Shown: positions 17,603 through 27,036 of the stretch, piece after piece
Position numbering within the stretch: the first letter of the stretch is position 1
Layout: each line of letters opens with the position of its first letter
From: Oleispira sp036960605
GTDB taxonomy: Bacteria > Pseudomonadota > Gammaproteobacteria > Pseudomonadales > Oceanobacteraceae
Assembly: GCA_036960605.1 (NCBI GenBank)
Contig: JBALXI010000024.1
Location: 1-64,000, forward strand
Direction: 5' to 3'
Length of the DNA: 64,000 nucleotides
Translations under genes and position numbers: made by a program
Notes under the pieces: model-generated
The model's database searches: none
Seen by the model: the letters and a program-made list of their open reading frames with translations, nothing else
Told to the model about the DNA's origin: nothing

Positions 17603-19671
17603 GTGTGGTTAACTTTCCTCGCAGCGCTTTAATCTGGTTAATACTGGCCATCACCAGTGTCTATTTACCGCTGCAGCTGCAGTTACCCTTATGGACCAGC
17701 CTGGTCTTTTTTAGTGTCGTTATTTGGCGCTGGATGATGCATTTAGGGCGCTGGCCTTTTCCTAATACGCCAGTGAAAATTGTGGTCGTGGTATTGGCGA
17801 TCGCAGCAGTAATTATTTCAGCAAAAGGACGCTTTCATCTCGAAAGCGCCACCACGTTCATTTTAGTGGCCAGTTTATTAAAAGTGCTGGAAATTAAAAA
17901 TCAACGCGATGGCTATATCGTTATCTTCTTATCGTTATTTCTACTGGCGGTGAATTTCCTTTTTGAACAAGGACTTTTTACAGCCTTATATAGCCTAATT
18001 GCAGTCTGGTTATTATTAGCGGCTCTGGTAGGTTTGCACCAAACGTTATATTCAGATCAGCAGCTAACAAAGAACTTACGCCGAGCAGGAAAAACGAGCA
18101 GCCAGGTCTTATTATTATCGCTACCGATCATGCTGGTTTTGTTTTTATTATTTCCCCGCTTAGGGCCTCTTTGGTCGTTAAATTTACAATCCAATAAAGC
18201 GAAAACAGGATTGTCAGACCAGATGAGCCCAGGGGATATTGCCGAGCTATCAAACTCCGATGAATTGGTTTTTCGGGTGAAGTTTGATAGTGAAATACCG
18301 ACGCCCGATCAATGGTACTGGCGTGGTCTGGTCTTAGATTATTATCAAGAGGTTAATGGTAGAGCAACATGGTCAATGAGTGGTCAGCTAGATCAAGTAG
18401 ATTGGTATCCGCAGAGCTGGCTACCTGAAGCGAGTGCAGAGGGCATCGTAGACTATCGAATTATCCAGGAAGCCAGTGATAACAAATGGTTGTTTGGTTT
18501 GCGCGGTGTTGCAGCCTTGGAAGCGGGCATTGGTATGACAGAAGACGATCGTATTATTAGTAAGAAAAAGTTGCGGCAGAGAAAGGAGTATTCAGTACGC
18601 TCGCAACTGGATTTAAAAATTGCAGCGCAAGGTTTACGTTCTTTTGTCCGCCAGCAAAGCACGCAGCTGCCGTCGTCACCTGCCGGTCGAGGTAATCCAA
18701 AAGCTAGGCTATTGGCGCAGCAGATCTTTTTAGACAACGATACTGATGCCGAGCGTATGCAGTTTGCTTTGAATTATTATCAGCAGAATAATTTTAGCTA
18801 TACCTTAAAGCCGGATGTGATGTTAGAAAATGACATCGATAAATTCTTGTTTGAAAAACGTGCGGGGTTTTGTGCGCATTTTTCCAGCAGCTTTGTCTTC
18901 TTAATGCGCTCAATGAACATACCAGCGCGAATCGTCGCTGGCTATCAAGGTGGCGAGCTGAATCCAGACAGTGGTCACATTACCGTCAGACAATATGACG
19001 CTCATGCTTGGGTTGAAGTTTGGCTGCAAGGACAAGGCTGGGTCTCGGTTGATCCAACTGCTGAAGTAGCACCGGATAGAATCAGTCAGGGCATACGCCA
19101 AGCATTGACCGAAGCAGAAGGCGCTCTCATCGGCAGTAACTTTTCATTATTGAAACTGTCGCATTTTCCTTGGTTGAATGACCTGCGCTTTCAGTTAGAC
19201 GAATTGAATTATTACTGGCACAAGACGGTACTGAGTTTTAATAAAGATAAACAAGGCAGTTTATTAAAAGAATGGTTTGGTAATGGCTTCTTAAAGAAAA
19301 GTTTATACGCATTAGCGACGCTATTTTGCTCACTGTTTTTCTTCATTGCGCTTGTGGTGTTATGGCGTAAACCGAGCGCTAAAGAATCTGTATTGGTTAA
19401 AACCCTACGTCAATTTGATAATAAATTAAACGATCAGGCGCTACAGCGTAAAGATAATGAGGGCCTGGCAGATTACAGCCAGCGCTTGCAAATGAGCTAC
19501 CCGCAATATCGTGAATCAATACAGCGCCTATTCGGACAGCTACAAAATCATTACTTCTCTAAGCCTGACGTAGGCGCTGGCAGTATTCATGATGCTGAGA
19601 AAGCGAAGCAGCAAAAAGAACGTCAATTAGCCAAACAATTAATGAAGCTAGGTCGCAACCTACGACAATAA
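17599..19671 (+). CDS. TgpA-like membrane transglutaminase (DUF3488/DUF4129)
   Basis: A 690-residue inner-membrane protein resembling TgpA of Pseudomonas, a periplasmic transglutaminase-like enzyme. About six N-terminal membrane segments (DUF3488) precede a transglutaminase core near residues 420-500. The Cys is in AGFCAHFSSSFVFLMR, the His in YDAHAWVEVW and the Asp in GWVSVDPT. A further membrane segment near 575 and a C-terminal DUF4129-like tail follow. All three catalytic residues are present. Its start overlaps the DUF58 stop. The natural substrate is unknown. Confidence 0.92.
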   Translation: MSVVNFPRSALIWLILAITSVYLPLQLQLPLWTSLVFFSVVIWRWMMHLGRWPFPNTPVKIVVVVLAIAAVIISAKGRFHLESATTFILVASLLKVLEIKNQRDGYIVIFLSLFLLAVNFLFEQGLFTALYSLIAVWLLLAALVGLHQTLYSDQQLTKNLRRAGKTSSQVLLLSLPIMLVLFLLFPRLGPLWSLNLQSNKAKTGLSDQMSPGDIAELSNSDELVFRVKFDSEIPTPDQWYWRGLVLDYYQEVNGRATWSMSGQLDQVDWYPQSWLPEASAEGIVDYRIIQEASDNKWLFGLRGVAALEAGIGMTEDDRIISKKKLRQRKEYSVRSQLDLKIAAQGLRSFVRQQSTQLPSSPAGRGNPKARLLAQQIFLDNDTDAERMQFALNYYQQNNFSYTLKPDVMLENDIDKFLFEKRAGFCAHFSSSFVFLMRSMNIPARIVAGYQGGELNPDSGHITVRQYDAHAWVEVWLQGQGWVSVDPTAEVAPDRISQGIRQALTEAEGALIGSNFSLLKLSHFPWLNDLRFQLDELNYYWHKTVLSFNKDKQGSLLKEWFGNGFLKKSLYALATLFCSLFFFIALVVLWRKPSAKESVLVKTLRQFDNKLNDQALQRKDNEGLADYSQRLQMSYPQYRESIQRLFGQLQNHYFSKPDVGAGSIHDAEKAKQQKERQLAKQLMKLGRNLRQ

Positions 19672-19720
19672 ATACCCAATCATCGTAACTATTCCGGTCG
19701 TTCAAATTAATACAGAGCAA

Positions 19721-19828
19721 GATCCATTGTTGGGCGTTTGTGGAGCAAATATGCGAGGCAGGAAGCCGAACTAAGGCTACATGGAAGTATTCACGCCGTT
19801 TTGTGGAATAAATGCCCAGTCATGGATC
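19721..19828. repeat. Palindromic intergenic repeat, copy 2
   Basis: Arms 19721-19742 and 19807-19828 are imperfect reverse complements (16 of 22), starting GATCCAT and ending ATGGATC. The core has GCAGG, then TACATGGAAGTATTCACGCC, matching the copy at 330-450 (TACATGGATGTATTTACC). It sits between two convergent transcription units. Confidence 0.62.
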
Positions 19829-19872
19829 GTTTTTAAAACCAACTGAACGGCTATACAAAAGCTACACAAAAG

Positions 19873-20517
19873 CTACCAACTACAAAAGCAACCTTCGCCA
19901 ATCACATTGGTAAAGGTTGTTAGGGGCTGGCCGCTGGCCATTTGATTAACAATGCTGGTTAAAAATCCATCGTCATTACTGGTGCAAAAAGCACCAAAAC
20001 CATAAGGGCCAAAATAGCCTAATTTATTATCACTGTTCATCAAGGCTAAAGAAGGGCTTGAGGGTAGCGGGAGTAAATCGTTATGCGCTCGAATAATGGT
20101 TAGTCGATCACCATTTAACGCTTGTAAACGGTCGATTTCTTCATCACTGCTCATTGGGTGGGCAACAATAATAATACGTAATTGGTCGGCATTGAAATTA
20201 GTTAATAAACGACTGAAGTGACGCTGGCTAACTCGATTACATAAACAGTCAGGGCGCCAGAAGTGCAGTAGGGTTTGCGGTGTCGTATCCGTAGCAGGAA
20301 ATTGGTCGAGGTAGGGAGACAGTAAATCTTCGATCGCCCGAGCTTGATAAAACCGAGCATCGTCTTCGGCATCAATAAAACTCTTCAAATTTGATTGTTG
20401 AAACCACCACAAGCCTAACAAGGTTGCAGCTATCCAAAAGCTGAAAAGGCTAATTATTAGCCAGTTAGGCAGGGTTTTATCATTTTGGTACATGCTTAGA
20501 TAACCGGAAACGTTCAA
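19873..20517 (-). CDS. Thioredoxin-like membrane-anchored protein (DUF6436-like)
   Basis: The 214-residue protein has one N-terminal membrane segment (WLIISLFSFWIAATLLGLWW) and a periplasmic domain with LLHFWRPDCLCNRVSQRHF, a strand followed by a Cys-X-Cys that resembles a degenerate thioredoxin active site. Three more cysteines lie near the C-terminus (FGAFCTS, GEGCFCSW). The pattern fits DUF6436-type thioredoxin-like proteins, but this assignment is from memory of the family. A redox role is inferred. A downstream ATG eight codons in is an alternative start. It is followed on the same strand by no further gene; mtgA lies upstream, 72 bases away. Confidence 0.65.
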   Translation of the reverse strand: MNVSGYLSMYQNDKTLPNWLIISLFSFWIAATLLGLWWFQQSNLKSFIDAEDDARFYQARAIEDLLSPYLDQFPATDTTPQTLLHFWRPDCLCNRVSQRHFSRLLTNFNADQLRIIIVAHPMSSDEEIDRLQALNGDRLTIIRAHNDLLPLPSSPSLALMNSDNKLGYFGPYGFGAFCTSNDDGFLTSIVNQMASGQPLTTFTNVIGEGCFCSW

Positions 20518-20589
20518 TCAATAGGGCGTAATAGGGTGCCGCTATAATAACTAAAAACCGTACAAATGTTGATGTTTCTCTTGTAAAAT

Positions 20590-21447
20590 TTAGTCACTGA
20601 AATAATCAGATTTTTGGTAACGCCATTGCTGGTAGTGCTGGTATTGATCCGTGCTGATTAATTCCTTAAATCGCATGTCGCGTAAAATTCGCTGGTGCTT
20701 CTTCATCAAAGCAGGAGACCAGTTGCCATTTTGGAAAAGCGTATAGTGATATTTTCTAGGAGAAGGCATTAGCAGAGCCAGGTAAGCGCCTTCCGCTGCA
20801 TTGATATTCGCTGGAGATTTATTAAAATAATACGCGCAGGCATTGCCAATGCCGAATAATTCTGGGCCAAATTCAATTAAATTAAGGTACAGCTCGAGAA
20901 TTTCATTTTTAGCTAACGCGTCTTCTAAACGATAGGTAATCAACAGCTCCTGAAGTTTCCTAGTAACCGTTTTATTGTTAGTTAGGTACAAGTTTTTAGC
21001 CGTTTGCTGGCTGATGGTGCTGGCACCAAAACGCCATTCTTGGCTCTTGATATTTTCAGCCAGTGCAGCAATGAGGGCGTCATAATCAATACCGGTATGG
21101 CTAAAGAAATGAGCATCTTCGCTTAAAACAATGGCGTATAACAGATCACGATGAACATTCTTAAGGTCGACCCAGTTATTCGGTTTGGCTTGCTGAGAAG
21201 TAATGGTATGGGTTAAATGTATCGATTGGGCATGACTACGCACGAGATAAAATTTTAAATCTTCTGCTTCAGGAACAACTTTAAAAATCTGAAAGGCATA
21301 CAGGCCTAAGCCACCAATACACAGCCAAACAACAATGCCAGTAAAAAAAATTAAGCGACGAATTGCTATTAGAGGGCTGAGTAATGCTCGCTTTAAACGA
21401 GACTGCGTATCAGTTGAGGGCTCATGTTGAATAAATGACTTAATCAA
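20590..21447 (-). CDS. mtgA: Monofunctional biosynthetic peptidoglycan transglycosylase
   Basis: Family GT51 enzyme that polymerises lipid II into glycan strands without a transpeptidase domain. The 285-residue protein has a cytoplasmic N-terminus, a membrane anchor near residues 33-55, and the GT51 motifs SEDAHFFSHTGIDYDAL (catalytic Glu), FGASTISQQTAKNLYL, RKLQELLITYRLE and EILELYLNLIEFG. It is somewhat longer than the enteric enzyme at its N-terminus. It lies between the thioredoxin-like gene and the MATE gene on the same strand. Confidence 0.92.
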   Translation of the reverse strand: MIKSFIQHEPSTDTQSRLKRALLSPLIAIRRLIFFTGIVVWLCIGGLGLYAFQIFKVVPEAEDLKFYLVRSHAQSIHLTHTITSQQAKPNNWVDLKNVHRDLLYAIVLSEDAHFFSHTGIDYDALIAALAENIKSQEWRFGASTISQQTAKNLYLTNNKTVTRKLQELLITYRLEDALAKNEILELYLNLIEFGPELFGIGNACAYYFNKSPANINAAEGAYLALLMPSPRKYHYTLFQNGNWSPALMKKHQRILRDMRFKELISTDQYQHYQQWRYQKSDYFSD

Positions 21448-21489
21448 TGACAGCCCCCAAGCCTTTTCTTTTGGTTAAATATGTCTGTT

Positions 21490-22866
21490 TTATCTTAGAG
21501 CTTTCTGACTAACCCTATACAAACGATAGCTCAACATGATTGCGGCTGCTGTTAAACCGACGATAATTCCTAACCAAAAACCTTTCGCTCCTAGCGGCTC
21601 GTGGGCTTCAAAGGCTAAATAATATCCTAGCCCTAAACCGCATAGCCAATAAGCAAAAAAGGTAATCAACATCACAATAATGGTATCTTGATAGCCGCGT
21701 AATGCCCCCGCGGCCGCGATCTGTATGGCATCGCTGAACTGAAATAATGCGGCAAAGACCAGTAGTGCTGCACCAATCTCAACCACCTTAGGGTCAGAAG
21801 AATAAAGTTGGGCAATATACGGGGCAAGCAAGAAAATCAAACTGGCATTCACAATGGCCAGACCAAGATTTACCCGCACACCCAGCCACGAAATACTTTT
21901 GGCAGCCTCAGGCTGCTCTCGTCCGAGTTGCTGACTAACCATCACAGTAATCGCCATGCCAACACTTAACGGCACCATAAATGTAAGCGACGACATATTG
22001 ATCGCAACTTGATGCCCAGCAACGACATCAGTACCCAGTGGCGTTAAAAACAAGGCGATCACAGAGAAAAAGCTGACCTCAAAGAAAATTGCACTGCCAA
22101 TAGGTATGCCCAGCGTTAGTAGGCTAATAACAGACTCGCGCTTCATGGTAAAAAAGGTCGCCAATTTGCGCTGATGCTCTGGCAGTCTGTGTTTATAGCA
22201 ATTAATCAATAGGGCAAAGAACAAGAAGTGGAAAACAATCGCAGTGCCATAACCACAACCGGCTCCTCCCATAGGTTCGAGCCCGAGCCAGCCATAGACG
22301 AATAAACCATTCGCCGGGATATTCAATACCAGCCCCGCCAGCATGATTCGGGTAACCGCGCCGGGCTGATTCAATGCCTCAGCGTGAAAGCGCAACGCTA
22401 AAAAGCCACCAGCAGCCGGTAAGCCTAAAGCAACGGCTTGAACATATTGGCGCATTAATAACTCGCTTTTGGGATCGGGTAATAAATAACTGAGCAAAGG
22501 CCCAAAGATATAGAGTAAGACACCAATAATGAAACCAAGAATAATCCCGGTCATAACCGCTGAGCCTAAAATATCACCGACTTTATCGGTCTGATTAGCG
22601 CCCACCAATTTCGCAACTTGAGGCGTAAAGGCCACCATCACGCCCGCAACAAACAGCCAAATAGGTGTCCATAAGCTAGAGCCAATGGCAATTGCCGCCA
22701 GATCTGCGGTGCCCACATGGCCAGACATGATCGTATCGATCGTCGCCATGCCGATTTGTGCAAGCTGAGTTATTAGAATCGGCGCGGTTAAAGCCGCGAG
22801 CTGTTTCAGGTGCAGTCTAGAAAGAGCGGTATTGGAATTGGATTTGGTATTTGTCATAGCAGTCAA
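21490..22866 (-). CDS. MATE family efflux transporter (NorM-like)
   Basis: A 458-residue inner-membrane antiporter of the MATE family, which exports cationic drugs using Na+ or H+. It has 12 predicted helices in two halves. The N-terminal LAALTAPILITQLAQIGMATIDTIMSGH and the second-half GIPIGSAIFFEVSFF and VAGHQVAINMSSLTFM segments are typical of the NorM branch. Length is as expected. Its start region diverges from epmC; the two 5' ends are about 57 bases apart, so promoters must overlap. Confidence 0.92.
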   Translation of the reverse strand: MTAMTNTKSNSNTALSRLHLKQLAALTAPILITQLAQIGMATIDTIMSGHVGTADLAAIAIGSSLWTPIWLFVAGVMVAFTPQVAKLVGANQTDKVGDILGSAVMTGIILGFIIGVLLYIFGPLLSYLLPDPKSELLMRQYVQAVALGLPAAGGFLALRFHAEALNQPGAVTRIMLAGLVLNIPANGLFVYGWLGLEPMGGAGCGYGTAIVFHFLFFALLINCYKHRLPEHQRKLATFFTMKRESVISLLTLGIPIGSAIFFEVSFFSVIALFLTPLGTDVVAGHQVAINMSSLTFMVPLSVGMAITVMVSQQLGREQPEAAKSISWLGVRVNLGLAIVNASLIFLLAPYIAQLYSSDPKVVEIGAALLVFAALFQFSDAIQIAAAGALRGYQDTIIVMLITFFAYWLCGLGLGYYLAFEAHEPLGAKGFWLGIIVGLTAAAIMLSYRLYRVSQKALR

Positions 22867-22923
22867 TTATCAGTAAGCTGCGCATTTTGCCCGTTAACGT
22901 TGGCTGAGTATAGAAGTGACTGC

Positions 22924-23514
22924 ATGAATGACTACAATCCTGATCAATTAATTCAGATTTTCAATCGATTATTCATGGATCGCAATAAAACCTGCTTAGA
23001 ACACAGTAGTGACGAACCCATCTATCTGCCTGCGGATCAGCAAAACAGCCATCATCGAATTCTATTTGCCCATGGTTTCTTTGCCAGTGCACTGCATGAA
23101 ATTAGCCATTGGTGCATCGCAGGGGAAGAGAGAAGGTTACTGGTTGATTTTGGTTACTGGTACGAGCCCGATGGTCGCAGTGAAGAAAAACAGCGCGAAT
23201 TTGAACAGGTTGAGGTTAAGCCGCAAGCAATAGAGTGGATTCTGACCAAGGCCAGCGGCCGCAGTTTTAACATCAGTACTGACAACCTCAACGGCGATGC
23301 ACAGGCAATTGCCGCAGGTCGACAGCAGTTTGCCAATAATGTAGTAAAACAAGTGAAAATATACCTGCTAAATGGCCTTCCTGAGCGCGCGGCCATATTA
23401 AAGCAAGCACTATTGGATTATTATCAACCTAATACATTATTAGATAGCGATCAGTTTAGACTAAGTGAATTGATCGGCGTGAATGAGTTGCCCACTATGG
23501 CGACCGCACCCTGA
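22924..23514 (+). CDS. epmC: Elongation factor P hydroxylase
   Basis: EpmC (YfcM) hydroxylates the modified lysine of EF-P after EpmA/EpmB add beta-lysine, finishing a modification that helps ribosomes through polyproline stretches. The 196-residue product has the metal-binding motif HEISHWCIAGEERR, the FGYWYEPDGRSEEKQREFE segment and VEVKPQAIEW, all characteristic. The open frame extends upstream into the divergent MATE gene, but the ATG at 22924 gives the family N-terminus (NDYNPDQLIQIFN). rhlB-like gene follows. Confidence 0.93.
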   Translation: MNDYNPDQLIQIFNRLFMDRNKTCLEHSSDEPIYLPADQQNSHHRILFAHGFFASALHEISHWCIAGEERRLLVDFGYWYEPDGRSEEKQREFEQVEVKPQAIEWILTKASGRSFNISTDNLNGDAQAIAAGRQQFANNVVKQVKIYLLNGLPERAAILKQALLDYYQPNTLLDSDQFRLSELIGVNELPTMATAP

Positions 23515-23550
23515 AGTTCAAATTAGAAGTTAAAACCAAAAGGTTACATT

Positions 23551-24975
23551 TTGTTTAAAAAAATAATATCAGCAATCACTGGCTCAGCAAAAGAGCAAAG
23601 CCAGGGTAATAAAGCGAAAAACACGAAAAACCAGCCTAATAAAAAACAAGACAGCAGCAGCCAAGATACTAAAAACAAACCACATGATCGCAGCAAGCAT
23701 GAGAAAAAACCTCATAAAGCCGCACAAAAAGAAACGTTTAAGCCATCGGCTAAAGGCAATCAAAAACATCAGGCTCAAAATCTGCCAGCGGTTAAGCCTT
23801 GGAAGATCGAAGATTTTGTCGTTGAGCCCGCCGAAGGCGAAACTCGCTTTCATGATATGCAGCTACCCGATAGCCTAATGCAAGGTATTCATGAATCAGG
23901 TTTCAAATACTGCACACCGATTCAAGCGCAATCGTTACCGGCTGCGCTAAAAGGCAGTGATATTTTAGGCCAAGCACAAACGGGTACGGGTAAGTCAGCC
24001 GCGTTTTTAACCGCCGTCATTAACCGTCTATTGACTCAGCCAGTAGAAGAACGTTTTGCCAGTGAGCCGCGGGCACTCATCGTTGCGCCAACGCGTGAAT
24101 TGGTTATGCAAATTGGTAAAGATGCCCGCGAACTTGCTAAATATACCGGCCTAAAAGTCGTTACGATTGTTGGCGGTATGGACTATGAAGAACAGCGCCG
24201 TCAATTGCGTGACCACGTAGTTGATATCTTAGTCGCAACACCAGGACGCCTAATCGATTTTATGGGCAGCCAAGATGTCTACCTCGATGAAGTCGATGTG
24301 CTGGTATTGGATGAAGCCGATCGCATGTTAGATATGGGCTTTATTCCAGACGTTCGCCGCATTGAACGTGCGACGCCGACTAAAGGTGATCGCCAGACAT
24401 TATTCTTCTCGGCTACCTTCACTGATGCTATTCGTCGCTTAATCGATCAATGGACGCATGAGCCAGTAGAAGTCACCATTGAGCCAGAACAAGTGGCTAC
24501 CGATAATATCGATCAGAAGTTCTTAATGGTCGCCGGTGACGAAAAGTTTGATGTGCTGTGCAAATATTTGCGCGAAGAGAAAATTGAGCGAGCGATTATT
24601 TTCGCCAACCGTCGAGATATCACTCGTAAGCTATGTGACCGCTTGAATAAAAAAGGTTTAGTGGCTGGCTTATTATCCGGTGAAGTCAATCAGCAAAAAC
24701 GGATTAAAACTCTAGAGCGTTTTCGTGATGGCTCGCTTCCTTTGTTGGTCGCAACCGATGTAGCAGGCCGTGGTATTCACGTTGATGGTGTCTCTCATGT
24801 ATTTAACTACAACCTGCCAGATGAATCTGAAGATTATGTTCACCGTATTGGTCGTACCGGTCGTGCAGGAACTAAGGGGACTTCGATTGCATTGATCTCT
24901 GAAGACGATGCCTTTGAATTGCCGGCATTGGAAGCCTACCTAGGCACCAAGCTAAAATTAGAACAGCCTAAGTAG
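23551..24975 (+). CDS. rhlB: DEAD-box RNA helicase, RhlB-like
   Basis: ATP-dependent RNA helicase; RhlB works in the RNA degradosome with RNase E. The 474-residue product has a Lys/Gln/Ser-rich extension of about 85 residues. The helicase core follows: Q-motif CTPIQAQSLPA, motif I AQTGTGKSAAF, PTRELVMQI, TPGRL, VLDEADRMLDMGF, FSATF, and the C-terminal HRIGRTGRAG. The start is a TTG at 23551 with AAAGG upstream. RhlB is preferred to other DEAD proteins because of core similarity (FHDMQLPDSLMQGI...) and a basic extension like that in Pseudomonas RhlB, but this is not decisive. A short hairpin covers the stop codon (24962-24981). Confidence 0.78.
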   Translation: MFKKIISAITGSAKEQSQGNKAKNTKNQPNKKQDSSSQDTKNKPHDRSKHEKKPHKAAQKETFKPSAKGNQKHQAQNLPAVKPWKIEDFVVEPAEGETRFHDMQLPDSLMQGIHESGFKYCTPIQAQSLPAALKGSDILGQAQTGTGKSAAFLTAVINRLLTQPVEERFASEPRALIVAPTRELVMQIGKDARELAKYTGLKVVTIVGGMDYEEQRRQLRDHVVDILVATPGRLIDFMGSQDVYLDEVDVLVLDEADRMLDMGFIPDVRRIERATPTKGDRQTLFFSATFTDAIRRLIDQWTHEPVEVTIEPEQVATDNIDQKFLMVAGDEKFDVLCKYLREEKIERAIIFANRRDITRKLCDRLNKKGLVAGLLSGEVNQQKRIKTLERFRDGSLPLLVATDVAGRGIHVDGVSHVFNYNLPDESEDYVHRIGRTGRAGTKGTSIALISEDDAFELPALEAYLGTKLKLEQPK

Positions 24976-24986
24976 GCTGTTACGTT

Positions 24987-25445
24987 ATGTTGAATAAGAG
25001 CCTATTAATACTCGCACTAAGCTTCTGTATTAGTCTGAGTATTAGTGCCAACAGCTATGCCGAAATCAAACTCAGTCCGCAATGGACTGAGCGCTATTTG
25101 TTTAAACACATCCCCAAGTTATTGAAAAATAGCCATACCGATCACGTCTTAGCCTTCTATTATTTTGGTAGCTTTGAAGATTTTACAATTATGGGAATGG
25201 AGCGGGTGATGGGTGATGATTATGAGCCTCATCATACGGTACTGATCTTCAAAGATTCGGTGCTGCAAGGCTACTACCCCGATTTAATTGTATTTCCCGC
25301 AGGCGTATCGGCGCTAGGTCAGGTGTTTTTTCCTGCTAATCGCTCAGTGGCAGAGACTATCGATTTGGCTAATAGCCAATATCCGTCGATTATCTTTAAC
25401 CAACAGCTCGAAACAGCCTCGCATTATATAAACTTAAAGCCTTAG
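24987..25445 (+). CDS. Secreted protein of unknown function
   Basis: Not recognised. The 152-residue product has a clear signal peptide (LLILALSFCISLSISANSYA, cleavage before EIKLS), so it is probably periplasmic. The mature part is about 128 residues with aromatic-rich stretches (HVLAFYYFGSFEDFTIMGMERVMGDD) and no cysteines. It starts 11 bases after the rhlB-like gene and could be co-transcribed with it. Confidence 0.7.
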   Translation: MLNKSLLILALSFCISLSISANSYAEIKLSPQWTERYLFKHIPKLLKNSHTDHVLAFYYFGSFEDFTIMGMERVMGDDYEPHHTVLIFKDSVLQGYYPDLIVFPAGVSALGQVFFPANRSVAETIDLANSQYPSIIFNQQLETASHYINLKP

Positions 25446-25464
25446 CTTCCTAAAACATTCGATA

Positions 25465-26256
25465 CTAGCGGCGTTGAAGTATTTTTTCAGCCAGCCAGTT
25501 AGGATTGTCTAACGGTAAATCATGACCGGCTGTTTGCTCACAGTCTAATGAAACCTGCCAATGTAGAGCCAGTCTCTGTGAGCACTTCCAACTGACTAAG
25601 CGATCTTCCTGACAGCAATAAACAAAGCTATTAATGGCTGGTTTTTTACCGACAAAATAATGTGACGCGGCCCAAAGTTGAGCGCTAGCATTACGTAGCG
25701 AAAGTGGATGTTGCTTGGCTTCTTCAACCCATTTAGGGGTTAGAGCCATTGATGAGGTTTTGTTCGACGTCCACTTCAAAATCGTCCTTTCACGTTTATC
25801 CGTTCGCCATAAATTAGGCAATAAATTAATAACGGCCGGCAGACGCATACGTTGCCAAAAAGGTGAAAGGTTGGCGAAGCTAGAATTGATAATATGCACG
25901 CTGGCGAGATTGATTGTATTCTTTTCAGCTAATGCCGCGGCGATCATACCGCCCATAGAAATACCGACTAAGTGCAACTTGCTGTCGGGGCTAATAGAGT
26001 GCGTGCTTAAAAAATGTTGGATTTGCTGGCTAATATCATCAGCCATTGCCGCAATAGAAAAAGGGGTTGCTTGCTGATAGCGCTCGCCATTGCCAGGAAT
26101 ATCAAACAATACCGCTTTAACTTCAGTATCTTGCTGTTGGGCTACTTGCTCGAAAATAGCGGGGAACTGATACCAATGAAACTGGCTGCGAATTAAACCA
26201 CGAATAAAAAAGTAATAGTGAGCGGGGTTATCCTGCTGTATTACTTTTTTATTCAT
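25465..26256 (-). CDS. Alpha/beta hydrolase
   Basis: A 263-residue alpha/beta-hydrolase-fold protein. The nucleophile elbow is LVGISMGGMIAAALAE (Ser in G-x-S-x-G), with the oxyanion region FIRGLIRSQFHW near the N-terminus. A likely catalytic Asp lies in VYCCQEDRLVSWKCS and a His in TAGHDLPLDNP, so the triad looks intact. No signal peptide. The substrate is not deducible. It is 5 bases downstream of the TorF-type gene on the same strand, so the two are probably co-transcribed. Confidence 0.85.
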   Translation of the reverse strand: MNKKVIQQDNPAHYYFFIRGLIRSQFHWYQFPAIFEQVAQQQDTEVKAVLFDIPGNGERYQQATPFSIAAMADDISQQIQHFLSTHSISPDSKLHLVGISMGGMIAAALAEKNTINLASVHIINSSFANLSPFWQRMRLPAVINLLPNLWRTDKRERTILKWTSNKTSSMALTPKWVEEAKQHPLSLRNASAQLWAASHYFVGKKPAINSFVYCCQEDRLVSWKCSQRLALHWQVSLDCEQTAGHDLPLDNPNWLAEKILQRR

Positions 26257-26261
26257 AATAG

Positions 26262-26969
26262 CTAAAAGCCGAATGAGCGGTTATAGGTGAAAATAATCTG
26301 GGTGCTGCCATCAAACTGACTGGATAGGTTGGTTTTCTCAAACGCTAAGCTTAAGTTGTGATCGAAATAACTGCGGGCAATACCGGCGCGAAAATGGAAA
26401 TAATTATTATTGTTTTCGCTGCCCCAGTTTACGTCCTCGGTCGTTTTTAAATAACGGTACTGGCGGCTTGAAAACTCAAAGCCAAACTCACCTGCATTAA
26501 CCGTATGAGCAAGTTCAAGTGTCTGCAAAGCTTGGCCTGAACCCATGTAGTTATTAGCCAAGCGATAGCCGAATGTCGTTTCATCGTTAAGTAGAAGATT
26601 AAGAAAGCCTTCACCATAAGTATCTTTGCTCGTTTCAGCATCGCCGACAAACGTAGCGCGGGTATAGCCTAGATCAACCGCCAAGAAAGATGTGAATGGA
26701 ATGTACCAACCCACAAAGCCATCAATTTCAAAACGGGTGCTATCAGGTGTGCCGCGTTCGATGCCCGATAACCAAGTGCCGCCATAAAGTCCCCAGTCGG
26801 AGGAGTAAAGACCACCCAGTTGGATAACAGGTTTGGCGTTGCTTTGTTTTATACCATCACGAACGTATTCTGATGCAAAGCCAACATCAAGTTGGACATC
26901 AGCCTGGCTCGCGCTGGTGACAGAAAGAAAAACAGCTAATAAAATACCGGAGGTAAAACTGGAGCGCAT
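26262..26969 (-). CDS. TorF-family putative porin (Gcw_chp)
   Basis: A 235-residue outer-membrane beta-barrel-like protein. It has a signal peptide ending SASQA, then DVQLDVGFASEYVRDGIKQSN, the opening of Gcw_chp/TorF family proteins. Alternating aromatic strands and a terminal Phe (TYNRSFGF) fit recognition by the BAM machinery. The family is loosely described as putative porins; no substrate is known. It precedes the alpha/beta hydrolase gene on the same strand. Confidence 0.82.
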   Translation of the reverse strand: MRSSFTSGILLAVFLSVTSASQADVQLDVGFASEYVRDGIKQSNAKPVIQLGGLYSSDWGLYGGTWLSGIERGTPDSTRFEIDGFVGWYIPFTSFLAVDLGYTRATFVGDAETSKDTYGEGFLNLLLNDETTFGYRLANNYMGSGQALQTLELAHTVNAGEFGFEFSSRQYRYLKTTEDVNWGSENNNNYFHFRAGIARSYFDHNLSLAFEKTNLSSQFDGSTQIIFTYNRSFGF

Positions 26970-27036
26970 AAATACAACCTAACCATTCAAATAATAAACA
27001 AACGAAACGACGACATAATAACCGCTCGCGCTTACT

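Noticed and set aside
22810..22923. Longer N-terminus for epmC
   Set aside because: It overlaps the divergent MATE gene and precedes the conserved N-terminus of the family.
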